64,000 nt of DNA from Calliopum simillimum (Eukaryota; Arthropoda; Insecta; Diptera; Lauxaniidae), in NCBI GenBank assembly GCA_951812925.1, contig OX638371.1:45296101-45360100 (forward strand), given 5' to 3'. This document shows, in pieces, positions 35,484 to 46,882 of the stretch. Under the pieces are notes generated by a model, which saw only the letters and a program-made list of their open reading frames with translations, had not been told where the DNA came from and ran no database searches. Position 1 is the stretch's first letter; every line of letters begins with the position of its first letter. The translations under genes were made by a program, and so were the position numbers.

Positions 35484-35640
35484 GTCGGGAAAAACGTTGT
35501 CGGCAAAAATGTTGGGAAAATTGTTTGTCGGGAAACGAGTGTCGGGAAAAAGGTTGTCGGGAAAATTGTTTGTCGGGAAAAAGGTTATCGGGAAAATGGT
35601 CTGTCGTGATATTGCATTCGGGAAAGTGACCGGGAACAGA
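35484..35640. repeat. TGTCGGGAAAA minisatellite
   Basis: About ten degenerate units of TGTCGGGAAAA(N) with 11-17 bp spacing occur on the plus strand. The 86-codon frame 35369-35629 (repeating CRE-K-C-like residues) is produced by this array and has no other support. Confidence 0.75.
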
Positions 35641-35644
35641 AAAA

Positions 35645-36815
35645 AATTTCAATTTCGTTAAATCTGGTAACAGACTTGAAAGTCCTAATCTTTGCCTTTA
35701 AAACCTAATTTAATCTAAGTTGATATCTTTTTTTTTCCTCAAAGATATCCTAACCTTAAAAGACACAAAAGTGCAAAAAACCCGTTTTGCCAATATTTCG
35801 GTCTACGATATTCACGGCGTGCCTTTACCCGTATTAAATCGAACGTCGTAGCACATCAAACTTTTTATCATATTCTGTTTACTTATCGTTCAAATGATGT
35901 ATAAAAAATTTTCACACGATAGAGAAATTCTGAGGTCGGATTCGCGTTAAGCATCGCAAAATACATCGAATACGATTAATTTGATTTTTGTTTATTGCAG
36001 TTAAAAATCTTAGGGTTTTCAAAAGTGTGAAAATTGTTGCACAGTGTAATTAATACATTGTTATATTTTAGGTTTTTTTTTTTGGTACTGGTGATTACGA
36101 CACAATCATAGACCGAAATATTGGCTAAACGGGTTTTTTTGCACTTTTGTGTCTTTCGTTGAACATGTTTTAAATGTGAAAGAAATTTTAATTTCGTTAA
36201 TTCCGGTTAGCAACTGGAAGGTTCTAATCTTTGCCTTTAAAACCTAATTTTAAATTATGTTTATCTTTTTTTTTTTTTCCTCAAAGATATCCTAACCTAA
36301 AAAGACACAAAAGTGCAAAAAACCCGTTTAGCCAATATTTCGGTCTACGATATCTCTAAGAAGCATGAAGATATAAACATAATTTAAATTAGGTTTTAAA
36401 GGAAAAGATCAGCGCTTTTAAGTACTTACACCACATTTAACGAATAAATGATATGTTACATAGTTATGTAGCTTAAAAAAATGGCCAAAAAGGCCTTTTT
36501 TTGGTTTTTAGGTTAAAATATCTCAAAAACTATACACGATAGAGCAATTCTGAGGTCGGATTCGTGTTAAACATCGCAAAACACATCGAACGTGATTATT
36601 TTTGTTTAATGTAGTTAAAAAATTTTTTTTTTTTTTTTTGTATGGTAAAATGGCCTAATTGGAAAAGGGGTTATCTTAAAATTTAGCTGAGGAGTTACGA
36701 GCAAACATTTTTTTATACATCATTTGAACGATGAGTAAACAGAATCTGGAAAAAAATTTGATGTGCTACGACGTTCGATTTAAATCGGGTTAAGGCACGC
36801 CGTGAAGTTTATAGC
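35645..36815. repeat. mosaic of direct and inverted repeats
   Basis: An inverted pair lies at 35808-35900 and 36700-36807 (ACGGCGTGCCTTTACCCG against its complement). A direct pair lies at 35930-36010 and 36540-36625 (TTCTGAGGTCGGATTCG). A block CAAAAAACCCGTTT.GCCAAT with ATTTCGGTCTACGAT occurs at 35770, 36310 and, inverted, 36105. This looks like a rearranged foldback. Confidence 0.6.
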
Positions 36816-38110
36816 CTGTCAAGATATATTTTATTGTTAGAGACCCGGTGACCATTTCGGTATGTGATAACATCGTCGTAGATACATACATGGAATATAG
36901 TTTCCACGCAAGAAAAATTAAGTGGTTACCTGATATCGTGCTGATTTTTTTTTTAATGGAATTTTGAAATTGCAAAAAAAAAATGCTACCATATAGCATA
37001 ACAGCGTTTCTGTCATTGATGTATGTTATTGTATTAGAGTTATTCCTACCAAAGCAATTTCGAGACGAATCGAATCGAATCGAGTTTAGAAAATGTAAAG
37101 AAAAAATGCTAGCAAATGTCATAACATCGTCAGTATGCTTGATAACGTTTTATTTTGTGGGTTCTCTTAAATGAGAAAAACAAACACGACAGACGTTATC
37201 GTCGCCGATTTGCTTTAGTAAGCATAAAAAACGTTCTTACGCGAGGTTTTTGTAGAAAATGTAAAATAGAGGTTTCTTCTTCCCTATTTAATATATCACT
37301 TAAGTTTACCTTTACAAAAAAAGTTCTCATCACAATTTTGTAGCCCTTAAAATTTCCTACAAAAAAGATTAAAAAGTTTTTTCTACCTACGACTTATAGT
37401 TTAGCTCGCATTTCCATAGCAGAGTATGCTCCGCCTTACGGCCATATGGTAAAAAGCGACTGTGCTAAAAAATAAGCCTGCGAAGCGTCTGTCTGTAATA
37501 TTTTTATGTTCAGGACCATTCGAGAGATCTATTATGATTAAGGACAGACGCGATGAAATGTCTTTATAAAAATGATTTTTATATACATTTTTACAGCATT
37601 ACAGTTATTTTTTGCAGCGCTATCGAAATTGCAGAAATGTTTTCTATTACACCTAATTATATTATCTTCACAAAAAACGTAGTCTGTCAGACGATGTTAT
37701 CACATAATTTTTTCGGCCACCAGCTCGGTAACTATTATATGACACAAGTATTATATGACACAAGTATTTTTAAAATCCATCGAGGATTTTAGAACTTAAA
37801 CCGGTTCTCATAATTGCTATATCCTTATCTTCCAAAACTAGGTCCACACCGAACTTTTTGTTGTTGTAATTAATTCCTGAAGCCCCATTTTGTCTTCTTT
37901 TTCCGTTGGTTACTCGCAGCCGTACACTTTGAGATTGATCTATTTGATTTTAGACTTCAGCAATATAGAGACACCAGAACTCAAAATAAATTAAATTATC
38001 GTTGAATCAAATTGTTTAATGAATTGTCTTCGTGCTCTTGGGGGGGTTTTTCCTAAAAAAAAACGTATTAACACTATAAAGAGAAAACTTAATGAGAAAA
38101 TGTACTCAGT
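36816..38110. other. nothing recognised
   Basis: This is AT-rich intron sequence. The open frames at 36790-37122, 36983-37174 and 37553-37792 lack any recognisable motif, and no inverted repeat with clear ends was seen. Confidence 0.35.
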
Positions 38111-38893
38111 ATATGAGGAATTCTCAAAAATTGTGGAATTCTACAGTTGTTGAGGCACATTCACCAAACTTGGTGGAGAGGTCACTTTTTATATAAGAAT
38201 CAAAAATTGGAAGGGTGCACGTCAAAAAAAAAAAGTAAAAAAAGTTACGCATATATATATGAAGCAAAACACGGCAAGTGTACCAGCCAAAAACTCTCAT
38301 CCAACGACCGAATAACATCTTGAGTCACACATCATTTTAAAGATTTTAAATTATGCTTTAATTTGAAGTACTTTTAAAAAAAATTTAAGAGGGGTTTTTT
38401 TTAAAAAAAAATTCAACAGTATTTTTAAGTTTAAAATATTTCGGTGAAAAAAAATTTTTTTTACCATGTAATATTTTTTTATAATAAGAACATTTAAAAA
38501 TGAATGGGACAAGTTACTTTACAAACTTTGGTGAAAGCTCTAAATTTTTGAAAAAACACCTTTTCATGAAAATGACTAAAAACGCCAACTTCAACACCCT
38601 GTATTTTAACAATAAATGATACTAGGACCAAATCCTCCCGGAATATTGTTTTTGTATATCAGGACTACTATATTGCCAAATTTGAGCGAAATCGGAGACA
38701 AACAAATTTTCAGCTGGTACACTTGACGTGTTTTGCTTCATATATATATGCGTAACTTTTTTTACTTTTTTTTTTTTTTTGACGTGCACCCTTCCAATTT
38801 TTGATTCTTATATAAAAAGTGACTTCTCCACCAAGTTTGGTGAATGTGCCTCAAAAACTGTAGAATTCCACAATTTTTGAGAATTCCTCATAT
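38111..38893. mobile_element. ~780-bp foldback
   Basis: Arms 38111-~38284 and ~38713-38893 are inverted copies (ATATGAGGAATTCTCAAAAA against its complement; CCTTCCAATTTTTGATTCTT on both sides) around a ~430-bp loop. No coding content. Confidence 0.8.
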
Positions 38894-39265
38894 TTCCGGT
38901 CCAAAATGACTTTTGTATGCCATTCGAAAGGTAATAAGATGACACATAGCGTAAAAAAAGTTAACATGAAAATAACATGTTTAAATGGTGAAAATAAAAG
39001 AAATTTCCAGTGCCAAGTCCAAAATATTTTCAAAATTTTCAAAGAAAAAGTGCTAAGTCCATTTTTAATAATACAAATTTTTTTTTTACTTTGTTTATGA
39101 AATTAAGTCGATCGCACGGGCTCTGGTCACGAAAACGCATTGAGACCTGTTGTTTTAAATAAAAAAGGGTTTGAGCTATCTATCAGTCAGTCTAGTTTGC
39201 ATTTGAATTTTAAAAAATCAGAATAAATTTTAAATTTGGAAAGTAGTTTTGCAAGCGAACTAAAC

Positions 39266-39520
39266 TTATTTTTTCCCTAATAAATTGTGTATTGATTTAA
39301 ATAATTTTTCATGTTTAATTGCTTTAAGGCTTTGTTGGCTTTTCTGTAAGATTTTTTTTTCGAGGCCGAGACAGTGTTTGCACTCCTCGCTTGAACTCGG
39401 TTTTACATCGATGTCGTCCCACTCCAGGTTTTTTAATGCAAAGTTGTTCACTGGGGTCCAAATATACAGAAAAAGTTTTTTTTTAAATCGGTCAACTAAC
39501 TTATCGATTTTCAAGGTCAA
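39266..39520 (-). other. unrecognised 84-codon open frame
   Basis: The translation is non-repetitive and charged, with WDDIDVKPSSSEECKHCLGL and a Lys-rich helical tail, unlike the low-complexity frames around it. It has no acceptor or donor that I would trust and no family signature I recognise. It could be a relic of a transposon or retrogene. The surrounding 38.9-40.8 kb is otherwise AT-rich and featureless. Confidence 0.25.
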
Positions 39521-41115
39521 ATTTCGGTAACTAAATGGTCTTCACATTGCTTCTATATAAAAAAATGTTAAGACAAAAATGAACTAAAATTTGAGTATAG
39601 TTTACCGTTTAATTATAAATTCAAAAATGGTATTTTTTGAAAATTCTAGCTGGTCGCGTTAACGAGACATTTTAAGCCATTTTGTAATTTTTTAGTTGAA
39701 AAAAAAAATTAATTTTTGTGTTTTTTTAGAACATTAACAAGAACGAAAACAAAAAAAAAATCATTATCAATGTACAATAAATTTTGATTTAGAATTCAAA
39801 TCCGTATGGTTTTCGGAAGTTTTAACCAAAAAGTTTTGTTTTTCAAGATTTTTGAGGTTATACTACAAAACAGGGAAATATTTAGCCACAAAACCTGATA
39901 ATGAAGTTTAAAGCCCCATCCTTTTACTTAAAAAATCAGAATTCGGCATCCGTTTTTTATTTTTTCTATCACGTCTGAGATTCGAGTCATCCTTGATTTA
40001 AAGTGCATTCAAGGACCGTATTATTGTTTTTCACGAAAGATGGCGAGTGGTGGTCTATATCAATGGGAAATACTAGACATAATAAAGTTGCTAGGCATTT
40101 TATTTATTTTTTTTTTTTTCAATTTTGAAATTCGATTAAAAAACTTTTAATTTTTACGACCTTTAAGCCTGAATAACATTTAATGCGGCAAAGATCTCAA
40201 TATCGATATTTAAAATACCAAAATCAAAATAAAACGATTCCGATTGAAAAATTGCTGGTCCTAATTTTTTTGAACAGAAAACTAATCACTGGACTAAAAC
40301 TTTATATTTTTTGTGGACCAATTTTTGAAGAATAATAAAATGTTCGAAAAAATTCTTAAAAAATTCACACATATTTTTTTGACAATTCTAAGCATTTTCT
40401 GCCTTATACACTTTTCTCGTAAGACACCTTGCTTTTGAATGAAAACCATTTTTCCGACCGGGTAAAAAAATTGCTATGTTCGAGTGGCCATATTTCGATC
40501 AATTTTTAGCCTAAGAAATTTTCAATAAAGCATTTTAAAGGAAATTTTATCTTCTTATTTTTTGTGAAACTTTTCGTAACCTATCTTTGATTTAAAAAAA
40601 AAAAATATCGCCAAAAGAGTTTTTTACAAGAAATCGAAATTTTTTTTTTTTTGATTTCAATGTTTTTAGCGAAAACAATTTGTTTTTTAATATTTTAAAA
40701 CAGTGATATCCAAACTCAAATACTAGCTTACAAAAAGTCTGGCATGAAGAATGTCAAAATTTTGCTTCTTTCGCTTAAAATTTTGCAGCTTAGGTCACGG
40801 TAGTTTTTAAAAAATTTTAATTTTTTGAAATACCATCCGAGATTTTTTTCAGGGATAATGTTGGGGGACCCTTCTAGTATCGAAATCCGCGAACCGCGAA
40901 ATCGAACGTCCAACCGATTTTTTTTTCGACATTTTCATTTTTTTAACGATTTTTTGAGTATATATACATATTATGTACAAATACATACAGTACGCCCTCA
41001 CTTAAAGCAACTAATAGAAATTGAGCAGGTTGCGAAAATTGAGGTTGTTGCGGAAACTGAGTTTAAATTTTTATATGGTCGTAATACTGAATAAGTACCT
41101 TTTCTAAACATTATA

Positions 41116-41212
41116 ATTTAAATAAAAGATTTTGTTTTTATTTAAATAAAAGATTTTGTTTTTATTTAAATAAAAGATTTTGTTTTTATTTAAATAAAAG
41201 ATTTTGTTTTTA
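41116..41212. repeat. 24-bp tandem repeat in the transposon 3' end
   Basis: Four units of ATTTAAATAAAAGATTTTGT (plus TTTT) lie just downstream of the transposase stop on its coding strand. Confidence 0.85.
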
Positions 41213-41218
41213 CATAAT

Positions 41219-42007
41219 TTATTTAATAAAGAACTGTGAGATTTTGATCTGCGATTTTTTGCAATTTACATGGTATTGTACTGCAGTCTCACGAATTTCT
41301 TGAAGTTTTAAGATGTCTGTTAATGGTAAGCAATTTGGTTCAGCCCATTTAATGCAAGTGTTAAAACTGTTAATTGCAGTATTGGATGTAATTTTCGATG
41401 AAGCAGCAACATTAACAATAGTGCTTTCTTCAGTGCTTTCAATTTCTTCTATGTCGTCTGCATTTGCGAAGTAAAAGTTGTCGTTTTCGTTTTCAAATAA
41501 CCAAACATTTATTTCATTACTTGAAAACGAATTATCGTCTGTAATCTCCCGAAGATAATCGGTAACAGTTCCAATCATTGATTGTTGATTAACAAGTTCA
41601 GCTTGAATTATGCTCAATGGTAAATCATCTTCTTCAGTCCATTGATCGTTTAAACACATTAACACATTCCAGCATTTTTTTATAGCGTTGCACGACAATA
41701 TATTCCATGCACGTGATAAAAGACAAACTGCATTTCGTAAGTTAAATGCTTTGATTTTGAGTTCTATGTTTTCGCCTTCACTTCCGATCAAATGAGCTAA
41801 GAGACTTGTTTTGTAATAAAGTTTTGTTAAGTTGATAACATTTTGGTCCATTGGCTGTAGAATTGCAGTGCAGTTGCTTGGAAAACACATGATCACTATC
41901 TTTCCATTGTCACTTTTTAATTGGCCATCTTTGGGATGGCAGGGTGCATTATCTAAAAGCAGCAGCGCTTTCTGCTCAAGATCTCTAGAAGCAAGGAATG
42001 CTCCGAC
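41219..42007 (-). CDS. pogo/Tigger (Jerky-like) transposase, exon 2
   Basis: After a 67-nt intron (42074-42008, GTTTGT...TTTCAG) exon 2 continues in frame with VGAFLASRDLEQKALLLLDN, giving the family-typical FVPEV junction. The second catalytic Asp is in LLLDNAPCHP and the third in LQPMDQNVI, so the triad is DDD. The rest (about 200 residues) is the acidic C-terminal region common in Tigger/Jerky proteins. The stop is at 41219-41221. The spliced product is about 537 residues, a usual length for the family, with no stops or frameshifts. It might also start at Met 42016 within the intron, but that would remove the DNA-binding domains. Expression and activity are unknown. Confidence 0.9.
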   Translation of the reverse strand, partial: VGAFLASRDLEQKALLLLDNAPCHPKDGQLKSDNGKIVIMCFPSNCTAILQPMDQNVINLTKLYYKTSLLAHLIGSEGENIELKIKAFNLRNAVCLLSRAWNILSCNAIKKCWNVLMCLNDQWTEEDDLPLSIIQAELVNQQSMIGTVTDYLREITDDNSFSSNEINVWLFENENDNFYFANADDIEEIESTEESTIVNVAASSKITSNTAINSFNTCIKWAEPNCLPLTDILKLQEIRETAVQYHVNCKKSQIKISQFFIK

Positions 42008-42074
42008 CTGAAACAAATTTCTTTCTGTGTTTGATTACTTATGTTTTATTTTATCTGCATATCCTTATACAAAC

Positions 42075-42899
42075 CTCGGGTACAAATACGTCATGGAACC
42101 ATTCTTCAAAAAATATCAACGTCATCCATGCATTTTTGTTAGCCTTGTAAATGACTGGTTTGTTGGAAAAATTGTGGAATGCTCTGGGGTTCAATGCTTT
42201 TCCGATAACGAATGGTTTTACTTTGTGCGTGCCAGAAGCGTTGGTGCAAGCGAGAAAAGTTTTGCGTTCCTTGCTTACTTTACGCCCAGGAGCTGACGAT
42301 TCTTTGAAGCTAACGAATGTCTTGTTAGGCATGAGTTTGTAAAATAAGCCCGACTCATCGGCGTTATAGATTCGATCCGGAACTAAATTGAGTTCTTTTA
42401 TTTTATCTTGAAATTTTTCAGAAAAGGCTCGACAAGATTTGTTTGACTTGATACCTTCTCTCCACAAAATTTTTAACATGCGAATACCATTCCGCTTTTT
42501 AAAATTTGAAAACCAGCCGTTGCTAGCGTTGAATGAAGAAGATCTGTCCTCCAATTCATTGTGCAACTGGCGCGCTTTACACTCCAAAATTTCTGTAGAA
42601 ATGGGCAAATTGTGCTCTCTTTGCTTCAAAAACCAGCTGTACAAAGACTTTTTCATTTTGGAAAATTCACAAGATCTTATTGCAACACGTCTTCCTGGCT
42701 CAGAGTCCGCATTCGCAAGAAATTTTCTCAGCGCGTCCTTATTCTTCATTAATCTTGATATTGTAGATTTATTCCCTTTACATTCTTGGCATATTGATTT
42801 AATAGAAACGCTTTCATCAAGTTTACTAAGAATTTCGCATTTTTGAGCTATTGAAAGTTTAGTAACACCTTTAACAACTGGCATTTTTGTAGCAAACAA
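42075..42899 (-). CDS. pogo/Tigger (Jerky-like) transposase, exon 1
   Basis: Exon 1 encodes 275 codons in phase 0. From the N-terminus there is a psq-type helix-turn-helix (KLSIAQKCEILSKLDESVSI with KSTISRLMKN, about residues 14-55). A CENP-B-type DNA-binding helix-turn-helix follows (about 75-140, with SLYSWFLKQR and NASNGWFSNFKKRNGI). The start of the DDE_1 catalytic core comes next, with the first catalytic Asp in YNADESGLFYKLMPN (about residue 198). Family knowledge: the protein binds the TIRs and catalyses cut-and-paste transposition into TA, in the nucleus. The exon ends ...FVPE before GTTTGT. ATG 42899 was chosen as the first in-frame Met; a second Met is at residue 6. The plus-strand frames here (42027-42846) are shadows. 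Confidence 0.92.
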
Positions 42900-43234
42900 A
42901 ACACAACCGATCCCGAAGTTAAATACAAAGAAATGCGTACATGCATCATATCAAATTTGCTTGTATCACTCGTTCATATGCTTAAGTGGGGAATCCCAAG
43001 ACTAAATCTTGTTAGAAAGAGTAGAAAGCAAAAAACCAAAACCATTTAAAAAGGAAACAAAACTGACTCTTGCATAGAAAGTTGCGTTAACTGAGTCTAT
43101 TTTTTTTTTTTTTTTGAAGTTGCGTTAACAGAGTCTGCAATGTAAAAAATTATGGTGTTGTTTTTATCGAGGTGTTGCGTGTATCGAGGGTTGCTTTAAG
43201 CGAGGGCGTACTGTAAATATATGCGTGTATATTA

Positions 43235-43588
43235 GTCCGGGTCAATTTGTTCGGGAGGCAAAAAATTGGCAAAGAGTATAGCAACAAAAAAATTTATGGA
43301 AAATTCTAAAAAACTTTGCCCAAGAAACCATGGGTCTAAAATCAATATCGAGCCGCCGTAAATTGCGTTGAAGTTTTGTATGTAGTACTTTAAAATACAA
43401 TAAGAAAAAGAAAAAATTCAAATTTTTTTTTACTTGTTTATTCAAATTATTTGAATTTTTTGTTTTTTTTTATTGAATTTTAAAGTACTACATACAAAAC
43501 TTCAACGCAATTTACGGCAAAGTTTCTTGGAATTTTTCGTAGATTGTTTTGTTGCTATACTCTTTGCCGCAAATAATTTGACCCGGCC
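43235..43588. mobile_element. 354-bp MITE with CCGGGTCAA ends
   Basis: The TIRs are G(T/G)CCGGGTCAA..T, with GGCAAAGAGTATAGCAAC further in on both sides. TA duplications lie at 43233-43234 and 43589-43590. Arms of ~190 bp (GTACTACATACAAAACTTCA on the right, complement on the left) make it a near-complete hairpin. It sits 22 bp from the end of the Tigger-type element. Confidence 0.8.
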
Positions 43589-43664
43589 TAGTATATATAT
43601 GTATTTATGTATGTATATATGTGTAATATATATGATAAATGTTTATTTTATTCGACCTTTCACT

Positions 43665-43816
43665 ATTATAATAAATTAATTCTTTGTTTTTTTGGCTATA
43701 AGGTCAGTGTACCCCTGATGATGAAAAAGGATCTTTTTCGAAATATTGGGAACAAATTTATATAAATAAACACTTGACCTTATAGCCAAAAAAACAAAGA
43801 ATTAATTTATTGTAAT
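43665..43816. mobile_element. 150-bp hairpin element with ribozyme-like tip
   Basis: The arms 43666-43706 and 43775-43817 (TTGGCTATAAGGTCA and complement; TAAATTAATTCTTTGTTTTT and complement) pair almost perfectly. The tip contains the hammerhead-like core described at 43708-43754. It lies inside the TA-rich microsatellite of the palindrome. Confidence 0.75.
43708..43754 (+). ncRNA. hammerhead-ribozyme-like motif (minimal, short stem III)
   Basis: CTGATGA (43715-43721) is followed by a 7-bp stem II (GAAAAAG 43723-43729 with CTTTTTC 43733-43739, loop GAT) and then GAAA (43740-43743). Stem I pairs CCC (43712-43714) with GGG (43748-43750), an A-A mismatch, then TGT (43708-43710) with ACA (43752-43754). 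Stem III would be only 2 bp (AUAU), with cleavage after U43747. Minimal hammerheads with very short stem III are known from Penelope-like retroelements. One extra T (43722) lies between CTGATGA and stem II, which departs from the consensus. Confidence 0.4.
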
Positions 43817-44526
43817 ATATATGTATATATATATACATACATACATGCATACGTACATATATATATGTTTATAAAAGGTATTGCTTCCGCACCATCCATT
43901 TTAAAAAAAAATAGGTTTTTTCGTATTTAAGAAAAACACAAACATAAACCGGAAACAGCAAAAGTCATTCCAGATGTGATTTTTGATGCTTAATCCGAAC
44001 CCGCTCTTAGAATTGCTCTATTACGTCTGGACTTTGAGATATCCTTACATAAAAGTTTAAAGGACACCACTTTTTTCCTATTTTTGAAGTTATATAACAA
44101 GATCAGGTAATATTCAGCCGTTAAATCTGGTATGACAGTTAATAGCCCTATTTTTTTTCTTGAAAACTCAATCAAACCGATAACGATATCTTTTTTTTTT
44201 TGGCGGAGATATCTTTACCTAAAAAGTTAAAAAAGTGCAAAAAACGATTTTTGGCTATATTGGATGCTATATGCAGGACACACAAAATTTTTCTGTGAAT
44301 TTCTATTAGCAGAAGCATTTGATACTTTATTTTGGCATTAAATTGAACTATATGTTCATCTGCAATATTTTTCTGCAAAGTTATGTTAACTTTAAAATCA
44401 CACCATGAAACTCAAAGCGAAATATCTCGGTTTTCGGCTATGTTTGAGGTTGTATACAGTACGGACGAAATTCGTCAGCTCTTTTTTACTAACCGACACA
44501 TTCAAAACCATTCTTTATCTTCAAAA

Positions 44527-45094
44527 GAAAACAGAACCCAATTTTATTGCTTACTGACATAATACCAGCCAAAACATATTATGATATTACTTTTGTCTCT
44601 ATAAGAATTTTGAAAATTAAGCATAAAAATAAATATTTAACGCAAGGTAAAATTTTTAATTGAAAATGCGCCGAACTAAAGTTGAACGTAGAGGTATGGT
44701 TTCTTGGGCAAATATTCATAAAATTGAATGAACTTTCAGCCTAGGTTGGTGTTTTGTTTGAAAAAATTCATCCAAAAATATGAATCGTTTATTTTGAAAG
44801 TCGGTCATAATAATTGGCTATTTGACCCATATCACTAATATATAGCATCAATTCCAGACCATCAAGTGAAGTTTTTATGCAAACAGAACCCAATTTAATT
44901 GATAACTGACAGAATACCAGTCAAATCATATTATGACATTACTTTTGTCTTTATAAAAATTTTTAAAATTTAGTATGAAAATAAAAAAAAATTTTAAAAA
45001 AAGGTAACATTTTCGATCAAAAATGCGCCGAACTAAAGTTGAACGCAGAGGTATAGTTCCTTGGGCAAATATTCATAGAATTGAATGAACTTTC
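44527..45094. repeat. two ~210-bp direct repeats, 357 bp apart
   Basis: Blocks at 44527-44738 and 44884-45094 share AACAGAACCCAATTTTATTG, ATGCGCCGAACTAAAGTTGA and GGGCAAATATTCATA. They lie where copy 1 of the palindrome has no counterpart, so they are probably an insertion. Confidence 0.7.
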
Positions 45095-45329
45095 ACATAG
45101 GGGGATAGCCGATATCAGTTTTCAAATCGGCCCACCCTAATATACACGTATATACATATATATGTGTACATAATATGTATATATACTCAAAAAACCGTTA
45201 AAAAAATGGAAATGTCGAAAAAAAACGGCTAAGTAGAAGGGTCCCTCAACATTATCCCTGAAAAAAATCGCGGGTTGTATTTCAAAAAATTAAAATTCTT
45301 TAAAAACCACCGTGACGTACAATATGAAT

Positions 45330-46055
45330 TTATGTTTTTTTAAATTCTTTTTGTAAAAATTTCTTCAATTTGATATTATGTATCTCAAAAAATTTTTAAT
45401 TAGTTCTTTTATTATATAAGTATAATGCATTGCAGTTTTGTGAAAAGTGTCGTTTCCTTTAAGAATTGTTGTAATTTAATGACTTACTTCACATTAATGA
45501 CAGTTTCCAGGGGTGTAATTTTCTAAAAAATCATTAAAATATATTGAACCGCTTTTATGTAATATTGAATCAATATATTCAATTCTTTAAAAATGGGTGT
45601 GACATTCTTGCCATCCCATAAACTTTTCGCTATTTATAATCAGCACTTGTCTACAAAACTTAACCACCGTTTGCGTAATATTGCCCAATAAATTCTTATT
45701 TTAAAGGATTTGCTACGCCTTTCTATGAGTGTCTACAAGGTTAGAACTGATTCCAATCATAATGCTATACTAAATAGTATACAATATTGCAACAAATTTC
45801 GTTAAAATCTCTATTGCCGTTATCAAAAAAAAAAAATATACTTATGCTTGCATTTTATAAAATAAAAAATTTTAAAGAAATCAACAAAAACGCACTTTTT
45901 TAAATAGTTGAGGTAAACGAATATGCCATTCCCCTCATTTTAAACAAAAAAAAAAAAAAAATTCATTAAGATCGGAACAGTTTTGCCGGTTTCCCAAACA
46001 AAATGCTAACATTGCTCCAGTGATAGTCAAATGTATTTGTGCAAAAACGCCCTAT
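45330..46055. other. nothing recognised
   Basis: This is AT-rich intron sequence with poly-A runs and no repeat ends or reading frames of note. Confidence 0.35.
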
Positions 46056-46057
46056 AG

Positions 46058-46882
46058 GGGAACTGATGCTATTGTGGTATAGTTTTTCAATGTGGTATAG
46101 TCGCAATCTCCGATATAGATAAGAACCTGTGGACGTCACATGTTTTATCCTGTCATAAAACATGAAAATCTAGGAATGTGTAGCTGCCATGCACCATACA
46201 TAACTTTTCCGCTGTCAGTTGAAAAAAACATAAATCGCGTGTGGTCAATTTTTTTTCCGCGTTTTTCGCAAAAAAATTTTGTTAGGAAAAAGTTGTTTTG
46301 TGGAAGTTTGATTTATATTCAATTAAAGTAAGTGCTAAATATTGCGAAATAAGTGTTAAACTGTGTAAATTCACAAAGTTTCCAATTTTATTTTTACGAT
46401 TTTGTAATTTTTAAAAATTGGCCAGTGTGGTATACTCGGAGTTCGCTAATTTGGTATATGAATATTTCTTGTTATTCTTAACATTATTTTATTACTGTTT
46501 ATTTTTTAATAAAAACTATGAGTTTGAGAACCAATGTAAATGTTATTATGAACTTATTTCATACCTTTCAAACTTTATATTTGGTTGTATGGTTAAGTAT
46601 ACCACATTACCCGACTTATATGTACCACATTACCAGCCCACTTTACAATTACTGATTAGTTTATATACCACATTACCTGCCAACTTTTTGAAAACAGCTT
46701 TTTTGACTTTTTCAGATTTTGCTCAATAACTTTTTCAATGAAATTTCACACATTTTATTGAAAAATATTCTGTAGCCAATACTTCAATGATCAGAATAAA
46801 AAAATATGGCTGAAATTGATCTAACGGTTCTCTTTCAAATTCCACTTAAACATTAGCTATACCACAATAGCATCAGTTTTCC
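46058..46882. mobile_element. MITE with TACCACATT repeats
   Basis: The left end GGAACTGATGCTATTGTGGT is inverted at 46857-46882 (ACCACAATAGCATCAGTTTT, CC). TACCACATTAC or its complement occurs at 46091, 46425, 46608, 46622 and 46668. These spaced motifs near the ends resemble transposase-binding repeats. The frame 46418-46729 has no motif. 46883-47150 holds nothing recognised. Confidence 0.65.

Larger units (their letters stand above)
40988..43213 (-). mobile_element. pogo/Tigger-type DNA transposon, apparently complete
   Basis: 24-bp TIRs CAGTACGCCCTC(A/G)CTTAAAG(CAAC) lie at 40988 and, inverted, ending at 43213, with one mismatch. TA duplications lie at 40986-40987 and 43214-43215. The element is 2,226 bp with one transposase gene on the minus strand whose two exons are both open throughout. 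It looks younger than its host palindrome. Confidence 0.92.
40797..45316. mobile_element. 1.9-kb palindrome family, copy 2, with nested insertions
   Basis: The left end TCACGGTAGTTTTTAAAAAA (40797) and right end AAAAACCACCGTGA (45316) match copy 1. Inner blocks (GACCCTTCTAGTATCG at 40868; TGGCTATATTGGATGCTATA at 44254; GTACGGACGAAATTCGTC at 44459) align with copy 1. The copy is split by a pogo/Tigger-type transposon, a 354-bp MITE, a 150-bp hairpin and a duplicated 210-bp block. Confidence 0.75.

Noticed and set aside
35369..35629. 86-codon Cys/Arg/Glu-rich frame resembling a metallothionein or zinc-binding repeat protein
   Set aside because: It is the translation of the TGTCGGGAAAA minisatellite and has no other support.
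42027..42846. Plus-strand frames of 89 and 135 codons over the transposase
   Set aside because: They are antisense shadows of the pogo/Tigger transposase exon 1.
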